From assembly GCF_003991195.1 (NCBI RefSeq), contig NZ_RCWL01000001.1, positions 682,001 to 746,000 of the forward strand: DNA of 64,000 nucleotides, given 5' to 3'. This DNA is from Gynurincola endophyticus. GTDB lineage: Bacteria; Bacteroidota; Bacteroidia; Chitinophagales; Chitinophagaceae. A program made the position numbers and the translations under genes. Under the pieces are notes generated by a model. It searched no databases. It saw only the letters and a list, made by a program, of their open reading frames with translations, and was not told the DNA's origin. How positions within the stretch are numbered: the first letter of the stretch is position 1; each line of letters begins with the position of its first letter. Positions 1 to 8,729 of the stretch are shown here, one piece after another.

Positions 1-1
1 T

Positions 2-1201
2 TCCCGTGTACTGATGGCGGTAATTTTATCGCTGGTGATATCAGCTGTATTTGGAAAAAAATTAATTCAAACCCTGCGTAAAATGCAGGTAGGCGAAACG
101 GTAAGAGACTTGGGATTGGCAGGTGAGCAACAGAAAAAAGGAACTCCTACCATGGGTGGTATTATCATTATTCTCGCAATTTTGATTCCCACTTTATTAT
201 TAGCGGATTTAGAGAAAGCATATGTTCGGTTAATGATTTTTGCCACCATATGGTTAGGAATAGTAGGTTTTATCGACGATTATCTAAAACTCAGGGCTAA
301 AAAAATTGCTCAGCAACAAGGAATCGCTTATAAAAAAGGAGATAAAGACGGACTGGCAGGATGGTTTAAGGTTTTAGGACAAGTGGTATTAGGTGTAGTG
401 GTTGCTGCTGTTTTGCTGTTTAATGAAAACACTAAAGTGTGGCGTGAATACGAAAGTAGTGAAACCAGTTTACCTGCGAATGTGAAGAAGGTATCGCTGG
501 ATGGCAATCCTAAATACTTTGTTGAGGCAAACGAACCTATTACAACAATTCCGTTTGTGAAAAGTCATGAGTTTAATTATTCAAAACTGTTACCGGAGTC
601 GATTCGTGAATATAGCTGGGTTTTATATATGGTCATTGTTATATTTATTATTACAGCCGTTTCAAATGGAGCTAATATAACAGATGGAATTGATGGTCTC
701 GCTACCGGAACCAGTGCGCTGATAGGTGTTTGTTTAGGAATATTTGCCTATGCCAGCGGAAACCTCCGTTTGGCAGAATACCTGAATATCATGTATATCC
801 CTAATCTGGGAGAACTTTCGATTTTTATCGGTGCAATGATTGGAGCCTGTGTCGGATTTTTATGGTACAATGCATACCCCGCTCAGGTATTTATGGGAGA
901 TACAGGTAGCTTGACATTGGGAGGTATTATTGCAGCGCTGGCCATTATTGTAAGAAAAGAGTTATTGATTCCTATATTCTGTGGTGTGTTTCTGGTTGAA
1001 GTGCTGAGCGTTACATTACAGGTAAGTTATTTTAAATATACCAAAAAGAAGTATGGTGAAGGAAGGCGGATATTTCTGATGAGCCCACTCCATCACCACT
1101 ATCAGAAGTTAGGTTATCATGAATCTAAAATTGTTACCAGATTCTGGATCGTTACCATTTTATGTGTAGTGTTCTCAATCGTAACAATGAAAATAAGATA
1201 A
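2..1201 (+). CDS. mraY: phospho-N-acetylmuramoyl-pentapeptide-transferase (5'-truncated by window)
   Basis: MraY transfers phospho-MurNAc-pentapeptide from UDP to undecaprenyl phosphate in the inner membrane, making lipid I. Seen from the internal ATG at 14: the FIDDYLK Asp pair (residues 88-89), [10 protein letters not shown] and [12 protein letters not shown] loops, the late HHHYQKLGY histidine loop, and many hydrophobic helices. The frame is open to the first base (SRVL precedes the ATG), and the family normally has about 20-30 more residues including the first helix, so the true start lies upstream of the window. An insert of about 65 residues after the third helix, ending near [13 protein letters not shown], is long compared with E. 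coli MraY; I recall such an insert as usual in Bacteroidota. First gene of the dcw run seen here. Confidence 0.96.
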   Translation, partial: SRVLMAVILSLVISAVFGKKLIQTLRKMQVGETVRDLGLAGEQQKKGTPTMGGIIIILAILIPTLLLADLEKAYVRLMIFATIWLGIVGFIDDYLKLRAKKIAQQQGIAYKKGDKDGLAGWFKVLGQVVLGVVVAAVLLFNENTKVWREYESSETSLPANVKKVSLDGNPKYFVEANEPITTIPFVKSHEFNYSKLLPESIREYSWVLYMVIVIFIITAVSNGANITDGIDGLATGTSALIGVCLGIFAYASGNLRLAEYLNIMYIPNLGELSIFIGAMIGACVGFLWYNAYPAQVFMGDTGSLTLGGIIAALAIIVRKELLIPIFCGVFLVEVLSVTLQVSYFKYTKKKYGEGRRIFLMSPLHHHYQKLGYHESKIVTRFWIVTILCVVFSIVTMKIR

Positions 1202-1331
1202 GCCCCTAAAAATATGTTTACTGAAAAACCAACACTTAGGTCTTGATGCGCAAGTTCAGTGATGGAAGAGACAGTAAAATTCTAATACTTGTGAAAAACC
1301 CTCAATCCGTATAAGGATAAAGAATTTAAAA

Positions 1332-2672
1332 ATGAATCAAAATATCATCATTCTGGGTGCAGGTGAAAGTGGAGTGGGTGCTGCTTTGTTGGCAAAGCAG
1401 AAGAAACTGAATGTTTTTGTGTCTGATGGCGGATCGATCAGTGCATTGTTTCAAAAAGAATTGACAGAGAACGAAATTGAGTTTGAATCGGGTAAACACT
1501 CTGAAGAGAAGATTCTGAGTGCAGATTTAGTGGTAAAAAGTCCGGGTATTCCTGAAAAAGCAGCAATCGTAAAAAAAATCAGAGCAGCTGATATTCCGAT
1601 AATATCGGAAATCGAATTTGCTTACAGGTATAAAGGAGCCAGTACCATTGTGGCCATTACCGGTAGTAACGGAAAAACAACGACTACCAGCCTGATCGGA
1701 AAAATTTGTGCAGTGGGCGGATTGAATAGTGCAGTGGTAGGAAATATCGGTTACTCGTTTGCCCGGCAAGTGGCAATTGATCCGAAAGATGTGTATGTAA
1801 TTGAAGTGAGCAGTTTTCAGCTGGATGATATTGTGGAATTCAGACCGGATATAGCTGTACTGACCAATATTACAGAAGATCATTTGGATAGATACGATTA
1901 TAAGTTCGAAAATTATATCGCATCAAAATTCAGGATAGTTAAAAATCAGACAGCCGAAGACTCTTTCATTTATTGTGAAGATGATCCGGTTACGATGAAA
2001 TATAAAGACAAGTTTTTAATACAATCTAACTTACTACCATTTACTATGAGTAAAGAATTGAACAAAGGCGCATTTATTAAGGATGGACAGATGACTATTG
2101 CTGCCAAAGACGAGAGAATGCAAATGAGCGTATATGATTTCACATTAAAAGGTAGACATAATAAATTCAACACCATGGCAGCAGGAATTGCCGGTGCTAC
2201 TTTAGGCATCCGCAAAGAGAAGATAAGAGACGCCATTCAAAGTTTTGAAGACCTCGCTCATAGAATGGAAACAGTAGCAACTGTTAGAGGAGTAGAGTTT
2301 ATCAACGATAGTAAGGCAACTAATATCAATAGTACCTGGTATGCGTTGGAAAGCATGACTAAACCTACCATTTTGATAGTAGGTGGCGTCGACAAAGGCA
2401 ATGATTATAGCGAACTTTTAGAATTGGTAGAAGAAAAAGTAAAAGGTATCGTTTGCCTGGGAGTGGATAATGAAAAAATACACGAAGCATTTCGAGGTAC
2501 TGTAGAAAAAATGGTAGATGCGACTTCTGCTAAGGATGCCGTTGAACTGGCATTCAATATGGCTGAAAAAGGAGATGTGGTATTGTTAAGCCCTGCTTGT
2601 GCAAGCTTTGATTTGTTTAAAAATTATGAAGATCGCGGCGATCAGTTCAAGGATGCAGTTCGATCTCTATAA
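1332..2672 (+). CDS. murD: UDP-N-acetylmuramoylalanine--D-glutamate ligase
   Basis: Cytoplasmic ATP-dependent Mur ligase adding D-Glu to UDP-MurNAc-L-Ala. At 446 aa it has family length. Seen: N-terminal Rossmann-like UDP-binding domain (ILGAGESGVG, residues 7-16), the Mur-ligase P-loop GSNGKTT (111-117), the central TNITEDHLDRY segment (178-188) and the C-terminal NDSKATN (325-331) at the start of the third domain. It lies 130 bp after mraY, the longest gap within this cluster before ftsA, and 10 bp before ftsW. No clear Shine-Dalgarno precedes the ATG, as is usual in Bacteroidota. The mraY-murD gap shows no hairpin or obvious promoter. Confidence 0.97.
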   Translation: MNQNIIILGAGESGVGAALLAKQKKLNVFVSDGGSISALFQKELTENEIEFESGKHSEEKILSADLVVKSPGIPEKAAIVKKIRAADIPIISEIEFAYRYKGASTIVAITGSNGKTTTTSLIGKICAVGGLNSAVVGNIGYSFARQVAIDPKDVYVIEVSSFQLDDIVEFRPDIAVLTNITEDHLDRYDYKFENYIASKFRIVKNQTAEDSFIYCEDDPVTMKYKDKFLIQSNLLPFTMSKELNKGAFIKDGQMTIAAKDERMQMSVYDFTLKGRHNKFNTMAAGIAGATLGIRKEKIRDAIQSFEDLAHRMETVATVRGVEFINDSKATNINSTWYALESMTKPTILIVGGVDKGNDYSELLELVEEKVKGIVCLGVDNEKIHEAFRGTVEKMVDATSAKDAVELAFNMAEKGDVVLLSPACASFDLFKNYEDRGDQFKDAVRSL

Positions 2673-2682
2673 ACCCTAGCTA

Positions 2683-3912
2683 ATGGAACAGGTAATCATC
2701 AAAAATACGAAAGGTGATAAAGTGATCTGGGCATGTGTGCTCGTGTTGGCATTGATTTCAATGTTGGTGGTTTACAGTTCAACAGGAATGCTGGCGTTTA
2801 AAGATAAAAAAGGTGATACCGAATATTATTTGTTCAGACAGGTTGCTTTTATCGGTACTGGTTTGGCATTTATCTATTTCTGTCACCGGATTAACTATAA
2901 GTTTTATCTAAAAATCTCACGCCCGCTGTACGTAGTAAGCCTGGGGTTACTCTTATGGACACTCTTTTTTGGTGTCAGTTTAAATGAAGGAACGAGGTGG
3001 ATTAAATTACCCATTATCAACCTCACCATTCAGAGTTCTGATGTTGCAAAATTAGCCTTGTATATTTATCTCAGCAGAGGACTAAGTAAATACAAGGATT
3101 ATATAAAAGATTTTAAGAAGGCTTATCTGCCGTTGATTGGAGCTGTGTTGCTGACTTGTATGTTGATTGCTCCGGCTAACTTCTCTACCGCCTTATTAAC
3201 CGGTGTCACTTCTATGATACTGTTGTTTATCGGTAGAGTAAGCTTTAAACATCTGCTGGTAACCGCAGGCATTATTGCTATTCCTGTTGTGATTTTAATT
3301 ACAGTGGCAATCGGTTATTATGATAAGGAAGAAGGTAAGATGAAAGACTTACCGGCGGTATTGGAAGTGAGCAGAATTCCGACCTGGATAAAAAGAGTAC
3401 AATCCTTTGTTTATGCAGATCAGACCAGTAAAGATGATAGTTATCAAACTGATCAGGCTAAAATAGCGATCGCAAAAGGAGGAATTGCCGGTGTTGGACC
3501 AGGAAATAGTGAGGGTAGAAATTTTTTGCCGCACCCTTACTCAGATTTTATCTATGCCATTATTGTAGAAGAATATGGTATTCTCGGTGGTGTAGTAATT
3601 GTATTAATTTATTTGATCTTTTTATATAGATGTATAAGAATTTATCAAAGATGTCCCGGAGCATTTGGTGCATTTTTAGCATTGGCGCTGAGCTTTAGTT
3701 TGGTAATACAGGCTTTTGCTAATATGGCGGTAACGGTAAATATATTTCCTGTAACAGGAGTTACCCTGCCGTTAGTGAGTATGGGAGGATCATCTTTTAT
3801 TATAACCTGTATGTCGATTGGTATTATTCTGAGTGTATCAAGAAACGTGGAGTCAGAACTGGAGAATATGGCAGCGACTAATGAAGTAGCGAATGGCGAA
3901 TCAACAAAATAA
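2683..3912 (+). CDS. ftsW: septal peptidoglycan glycosyltransferase FtsW (SEDS family)
   Basis: Polytopic SEDS glycosyltransferase that polymerises lipid II at the division septum together with the class B PBP FtsI. The 409-aa protein has about ten hydrophobic segments and the SEDS signatures: NEGTRWIKLP after the third helix, the periplasmic PHPYSDFIYAIIVEEYG containing the conserved catalytic-loop Asp, and the late VTLPLVSMGGSS motif. A soluble loop with YDKEEGKMKDLPAVLE and YQTDQAKIAIAKGG lies between. It overlaps the next gene, murG, by 20 bp, suggesting translational coupling. Confidence 0.96.
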   Translation: MEQVIIKNTKGDKVIWACVLVLALISMLVVYSSTGMLAFKDKKGDTEYYLFRQVAFIGTGLAFIYFCHRINYKFYLKISRPLYVVSLGLLLWTLFFGVSLNEGTRWIKLPIINLTIQSSDVAKLALYIYLSRGLSKYKDYIKDFKKAYLPLIGAVLLTCMLIAPANFSTALLTGVTSMILLFIGRVSFKHLLVTAGIIAIPVVILITVAIGYYDKEEGKMKDLPAVLEVSRIPTWIKRVQSFVYADQTSKDDSYQTDQAKIAIAKGGIAGVGPGNSEGRNFLPHPYSDFIYAIIVEEYGILGGVVIVLIYLIFLYRCIRIYQRCPGAFGAFLALALSFSLVIQAFANMAVTVNIFPVTGVTLPLVSMGGSSFIITCMSIGIILSVSRNVESELENMAATNEVANGESTK

Positions 3913-5008
3913 ACAATCTGCGGTAAAACGTATCATCGTTACCGGTGGCGGTACAGGAGGACATATCTTTCCTGCTATCGCTATTGCAAACGCTATTCGT
4001 GAAATCAATGCTGATGTAGAAATACTGTTTGTTGGAGCGAAAGGAAAAATGGAAATGGAAAAGGTTCCACAGGCAGGTTATAAAATTGAAGGGGTGGATA
4101 TTGCAGGTTTCAACCGGTCAGCTATCTGGAAGAATTATGCTTTGCCATTCAAATTGATCAAAAGCTATTTTCAGGTAAAAAAAATATTTAAAGAATTTCA
4201 GCCCGACGCCGTAATTGGCGTGGGTGGGTATGCAAGTTTTCCTGTAGTGCAATATGCACAGAGTAAGAAAATTAAATCTTTTATTCACGAATCAAACTCG
4301 TTTGCAGGAAAGTCGAATATTATTCTTGGAAAAAAAGCTACTACTGTATATGTAGCCAGCAAAGGCATGGAAAAATTTTTTCCTGCTGAGAAAATAAAAG
4401 TTACAGGAAATCCGGTACGTAAAAATATAAAAACTGGTTTGGTTGATCGCGCGCAGGCATTGGAGTTTTTTGATCTTTCAGCCGACAAAAAAACAGTATT
4501 TGTAACCGGAGGAAGTCTCGGAGCAAAAACTATTAACGAGGCAATTGCAGATCAGATAGATTTATTTAAGAAAGAAGATGTTCAGCTGATCTGGCAAACA
4601 GGAAAATTATTTGCTGCTACTGCCGCTGCTTACGCCGTGGATAACAAAAATATCTGGGTGAACAGTTTTATTTCAAATATGGAAATGGCGTACGCAGCTG
4701 CTGATATTGTAGTGTCCAGAGCCGGAGCAATGGCTTGTGCAGAACTGGCTGTTATGGGAAAACCTGTGATTTTTGTGCCGTATCCGCATGCTGCAGAAGA
4801 TCATCAAACAAAAAATGCCCAGAATTATGTGGAGCAACAAGCTGCACAAATGATTCCGGATTATCTGGCAAAAGAATTTTTAGTACCCAAAGTGATTGAG
4901 TTACTAAAAGATGAAGCTGCCCGGGCAATGATGAAACAAAATATAAAAACTCTTGCCATTACTGATGCAGATCAGGAAATAGCAAGAGATATTTTAGATA
5001 AAATATAA
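3893..5008 (+). CDS. murG: UDP-GlcNAc:lipid I N-acetylglucosaminyltransferase
   Basis: Peripheral inner-membrane GT28 enzyme converting lipid I to lipid II. The 371-aa protein has the N-terminal GGGTGGHIFPA loop (residues 18-28), the FIHESN stretch, VTGGSLGA at the start of the C-terminal UDP-GlcNAc domain, and the donor-site region VVSRAGAMACAELAVMGKP followed by PYPHAAEDHQ. The ATG at 3893 lies inside ftsW in another frame. Stop and next start (murC) are 8 bp apart, so ftsW-murG-murC-ftsQ form one tightly packed unit. Confidence 0.97.
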   Translation: MANQQNKQSAVKRIIVTGGGTGGHIFPAIAIANAIREINADVEILFVGAKGKMEMEKVPQAGYKIEGVDIAGFNRSAIWKNYALPFKLIKSYFQVKKIFKEFQPDAVIGVGGYASFPVVQYAQSKKIKSFIHESNSFAGKSNIILGKKATTVYVASKGMEKFFPAEKIKVTGNPVRKNIKTGLVDRAQALEFFDLSADKKTVFVTGGSLGAKTINEAIADQIDLFKKEDVQLIWQTGKLFAATAAAYAVDNKNIWVNSFISNMEMAYAAADIVVSRAGAMACAELAVMGKPVIFVPYPHAAEDHQTKNAQNYVEQQAAQMIPDYLAKEFLVPKVIELLKDEAARAMMKQNIKTLAITDADQEIARDILDKI

Positions 5009-5016
5009 TAAGAGTG

Positions 5017-6405
5017 ATGCATTTAGATCAAATACAGAAAGTGTACTTTATCGGAATCGGCGGTATCGGAATGAGCGCGCTGGCCCGTTTTTTTCATTTT
5101 CATGGAAAAAATGTCAGCGGTTATGATAAAACACCTACTGTACTCACTCAGCAATTGATCGATGAAGGAATGAGTATCCACTTTGAAGATAATGTGGCGT
5201 TGATTCCGAAGGATGCAGATCTTGTGGTTTATACACCGGCAGTACCGAAAGATCATCAGGAATTGAACTGGTATCTGCAGAATAATGTGCCGGTAATGAA
5301 AAGAAGTCAGGTGTTAGGTATTATTACTAAAAGCACTTTTAATATCTGTATCGCCGGTACCCACGGTAAAACAACTATCACTACAATGGTGGCACATTTA
5401 CTGAGAGATACAGGTTACGGTTGTAATGCTTTTTTAGGAGGTATCGCAGTTAATTACAATAGCAATTACTGGAGTAATGAACGCCAGGTGTGTGTGGTAG
5501 AAGCAGATGAATATGACCGTTCCTTTTTACAATTACATCCGAATATCGCCATCGTTACGGCAATGGATCCCGATCATCTGGATATTTATGGTGACCGTGC
5601 CACTTTTGAACAGGCTTTCATTGACTTTACAAAACAGATCAAAGCTGATGGGATGTTGATCAGGAAAAAAGGATTGTCGCGTGAAACAGACCTGAATGCT
5701 GCAACAACTTATACTTACGGGAATGTAAAAGATGCCGAAATTCATCCGGTAAATATAAAAGGCGAAAATGGTTCAAATACTTTTGATGTGGTAGGCCCGG
5801 GTTGGACATTGGAAGGATTGACATTGCACATGGCGGGCTGGCATAATGTTGAAAATATAACCGCTGCAATAGCTGTGGCAAAGTATTTGGGTATTGAAGA
5901 CGAAAAAATCCGTACTGCAGTTGATCGTTTCAAAGGAGTAAAAAGAAGATTTGAGTATATTATTAAAGAAATACAGGCAGATCATGCGCAAACAAAAATC
6001 ATGATTGATGATTATGCGCATCATCCCGAAGAGCTGAGAGCACTTTTAACAGGAGCAAAGAAACTCTTCCCTGATCTGAAACTGACGCTGGTATTTCAAC
6101 CGCATCTTTATAGCAGAACCAGAGACTTTGCTGATGAATTTTCAGCCAGTTTAAGTTTGGCTGATGAAGTATACCTGATGCCAATTTATCCGGCAAGAGA
6201 ATTGCCTATGGATGGCGTAAACAGCGAAATGCTGGTGAGTAAAATAACGGTGCCCTGCACTTTGTTAGAAGATAAAGAACAAATTCTTTCTTTAATTGAA
6301 AACAGGGTGCACCAGGGAAATACACCGCAACTATTAATAACAGCCGGTGCCGGTAATATAGATACTATGGTATTGCCGATCGCCAAAATATTAAATGATC
6401 AATGA
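5017..6405 (+). CDS. murC: UDP-N-acetylmuramate--L-alanine ligase
   Basis: First Mur ligase of the cytoplasmic peptidoglycan pathway, adding L-Ala to UDP-MurNAc. Seen: N-terminal IGIGGIGMSALA nucleotide-binding loop (about residues 12-23), P-loop GTHGKTT (114-120), EADEYDRSF central motif, and DDYAHHPEE in the C-terminal domain. A GTG at 5014 is also in frame, but the ATG at 5017 gives the usual MHLDQIQKVYFIGIGG start and is preferred (462 aa). Its stop overlaps the next start in an ATGA at 6402-6405. Confidence 0.96.
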   Translation: MHLDQIQKVYFIGIGGIGMSALARFFHFHGKNVSGYDKTPTVLTQQLIDEGMSIHFEDNVALIPKDADLVVYTPAVPKDHQELNWYLQNNVPVMKRSQVLGIITKSTFNICIAGTHGKTTITTMVAHLLRDTGYGCNAFLGGIAVNYNSNYWSNERQVCVVEADEYDRSFLQLHPNIAIVTAMDPDHLDIYGDRATFEQAFIDFTKQIKADGMLIRKKGLSRETDLNAATTYTYGNVKDAEIHPVNIKGENGSNTFDVVGPGWTLEGLTLHMAGWHNVENITAAIAVAKYLGIEDEKIRTAVDRFKGVKRRFEYIIKEIQADHAQTKIMIDDYAHHPEELRALLTGAKKLFPDLKLTLVFQPHLYSRTRDFADEFSASLSLADEVYLMPIYPARELPMDGVNSEMLVSKITVPCTLLEDKEQILSLIENRVHQGNTPQLLITAGAGNIDTMVLPIAKILNDQ

Positions 6406-7169
6406 AAAAAAAGTTACGAACAGTAATCACCATTATAACAAGTCTGGCTGTTGTAGCCGGTATAACGGTACTGCTCGTTGCTGCGGTGAATCATAGAAAT
6501 GAAAAATTGTGTGCAGGGTTTGAAATAAAATTCAGAGGTGATGATAAGGAATGGTTCATGGATAAGAAAGACATTGTAGAACTGTTAGAAAAAAGTGGTG
6601 GAATAAAAATTAAAGGAAAACCAATCGTTGAATTTGATTTATTTAAAATAGAAAACAAAATTCAGCAGAATCCTTGGGTAAAGAACGTAGATTTGCACTT
6701 TGATAATCATCAGATATTACAAATCTACATCCAGGAAGAACAACCGGTCGTAAGAGTGTTTGAGGCAGATGGTAAAAGTTACTACTTCGCAGAAAATCGA
6801 AAAGTATTACCACTGTCAAACAGAGTAACGGCAAAAGTACCTGTCATTACAGGTTTTCCAACAGAATTAAAATCGAATCAGAAGAAATATAAAACACTGG
6901 TAGATCAGATAATTGAAGTTAGTAAATACATTCAGGCTGACCCGTTCTGGAAAGCGCAGATTGCTCAGATGTATTTGCAGAACGACACAAAACTTTATCT
7001 GGTACCAACAGTAGGAAAACAAACGATACAGTTCGGAACTATAACGGATATACCAAAGAAGTTTAGAAAATTGGATTTGTTTTATGAACAGGTTTTAGCG
7101 AATGTAGGAGTGGAAAAGTATAAAACAATTGATGTGCAATTTGAAAAACAAATTGTAGCTACTAAATAG
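6402..7169 (+). CDS. ftsQ: cell division protein FtsQ/DivIB
   Basis: Bitopic divisome protein linking cytoplasmic and periplasmic parts of the septal complex (FtsQ-FtsL-FtsB in E. coli). The 255-aa product has a short basic cytoplasmic tail, one membrane segment at about residues 8-28, a POTRA-like region (roughly 40-110, including KNVDLHFDNHQILQIYIQEE) and a periplasmic beta domain. Sequence conservation of this family is low; the call rests on topology, length and position between murC and ftsA. Its ATG overlaps the murC stop (ATGA), indicating coupled translation. Confidence 0.9.
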   Translation: MKKKLRTVITIITSLAVVAGITVLLVAAVNHRNEKLCAGFEIKFRGDDKEWFMDKKDIVELLEKSGGIKIKGKPIVEFDLFKIENKIQQNPWVKNVDLHFDNHQILQIYIQEEQPVVRVFEADGKSYYFAENRKVLPLSNRVTAKVPVITGFPTELKSNQKKYKTLVDQIIEVSKYIQADPFWKAQIAQMYLQNDTKLYLVPTVGKQTIQFGTITDIPKKFRKLDLFYEQVLANVGVEKYKTIDVQFEKQIVATK

Positions 7170-7251
7170 CCAATTATTGTAAACAAAAGAAAAGGTGTAG
7201 CTGTTGTAGCTATCCTTATTAAACAGACAACAACTAAAAACAACATAAATT

Positions 7252-8661
7252 ATGAACAAAGAACAACAACCTATCATTGTTGGGCTCGATATCGGAACTA
7301 CAAAGATTGTGGCGATTGCAGGCCGGAAGAACGAATTCGGCAAGTTGGAAGTGATTGGTTTTGGTAGAGCTAACTCAAATGGAGTTAAGCACGGCCAGGT
7401 TTTGAATATCGACGAAACCATCTGCGCAATCGAGCAGGCCTTGCAAAACTGTTATTTGAGTAATCCTGAGTTAGAGATTAATGAGGTATATGTTGGTATA
7501 GCAGGACATCACATTAAGAGTTTACAAACCCGTGGTGATATTGTTCGTCACAGCACGGAAGATGAAATTTCGCAAAAAGAAATTGATCAGTTGATTTCAG
7601 ATCAATATAAAACATACATCCCGGCAGGCGATCAGATCATTGATGTGATTCCGCAGGAGTTTACTGTAGACAATTTTCAAAATATTCCTAACCCAATCGG
7701 GTATGGTGGCGTGAAAATTGGTGCTAATTTCCATATTATTACAGGTGATAAAACAGCTATCAGAAATATTAATCGTGCTGTAGAAAAAAGCAGCCTGATT
7801 ACTAAAGATCTTGTATTGCAACCGTTGGCTTCAGCTGCTGCCGTAATGGGTGAAGAAGATCTGGAAGCTGGTGTGGCTATTGTGGATATTGGTGGCGGTA
7901 CCACCGATCTGGCCGTTTTTTATGAAGGTGTTTTAAAACATACTGCTGTAATTCCTTTCGGAGGAGAAAATATTACAAACGATATTAAAGCCGGTCTCGG
8001 TGTTTTGAAATCACAGGCTGAGCAAATGAAAGTTCAATTTGGTAGCGCATTGGCGAATGAAGCCCGTGCAAATGCTTTTATTACCATTCCTGGTCATAGA
8101 GGTATGCCTGCTAAAGAAATTTCAGTAAAAAATCTCGCAAATATCATTCAGGCAAGAATGAATGAAATCATGGACTTCGTGATTTATCATTTGAAACAAG
8201 TCGGAATGGATAGTCGTACCTTGAATGGTGGAATTGTACTCACCGGGGGTGGTTCTCAATTACGTCATTTGATTCAACTAACTGAATATGCCACCGGTTT
8301 GAATGCACGTATTGGTTTACCAATCGAGCACCTGGCCGCAGGTCATATTGAGGAGCTTTCTAAACCTACCTATTCAACCTGTATCGGGTTGATCTTAAAA
8401 GGTTATAGTGATTATGAACACCATCGTAAACACTTTAGCCAGTCATTTAAAAAGTTTGAAGTACCTGAAGCATTAAAACAGGATGTATTAACAACTGAAA
8501 TTGCTGCCGTAGACAATTTCATGGAAGAAGAAACTACATCCGAACAGCCGATTGCTGAAAAAACAATGAAATCCCGTAAGGGCGGCCTGAATGACTTCTG
8601 GGGTAAATTGAAAGATGGAATCATCGAACTGTTCAGAGAAGACGACGATCCTAAATTCTAA
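7252..8661 (+). CDS. ftsA: cell division protein FtsA
   Basis: Actin-like ATPase that anchors FtsZ to the membrane. The 469-aa product shows the phosphate-1 loop VGLDIGTTKIVA near the N-terminus, the SHS2/1C region (NEVYVGIAGHHIKS), the phosphate-2 motif VDIGGGTTDLAVF, and the adenosine-site GGIVLTGGGSQL. It ends in an amphipathic segment (DFWGKLKDGIIELF) with a basic stretch before it, which fits the membrane-targeting helix. A short linker of about 40 residues precedes that helix. It sits 82 bp after ftsQ and 68 bp before ftsZ. Confidence 0.97.
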   Translation: MNKEQQPIIVGLDIGTTKIVAIAGRKNEFGKLEVIGFGRANSNGVKHGQVLNIDETICAIEQALQNCYLSNPELEINEVYVGIAGHHIKSLQTRGDIVRHSTEDEISQKEIDQLISDQYKTYIPAGDQIIDVIPQEFTVDNFQNIPNPIGYGGVKIGANFHIITGDKTAIRNINRAVEKSSLITKDLVLQPLASAAAVMGEEDLEAGVAIVDIGGGTTDLAVFYEGVLKHTAVIPFGGENITNDIKAGLGVLKSQAEQMKVQFGSALANEARANAFITIPGHRGMPAKEISVKNLANIIQARMNEIMDFVIYHLKQVGMDSRTLNGGIVLTGGGSQLRHLIQLTEYATGLNARIGLPIEHLAAGHIEELSKPTYSTCIGLILKGYSDYEHHRKHFSQSFKKFEVPEALKQDVLTTEIAAVDNFMEEETTSEQPIAEKTMKSRKGGLNDFWGKLKDGIIELFREDDDPKF

Positions 8662-8729
8662 TACTTCAAAGCTTTATTACTAACCTATTCAACACTGCTT
8701 TCTTATCGGGAAAGCAAAAACAGAAAGCT

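Noticed and set aside
1202-1331. possible small gene or promoter between mraY and murD
   Set aside because: 130 bp, no ORF with start, no -33/-7 match, no hairpin.
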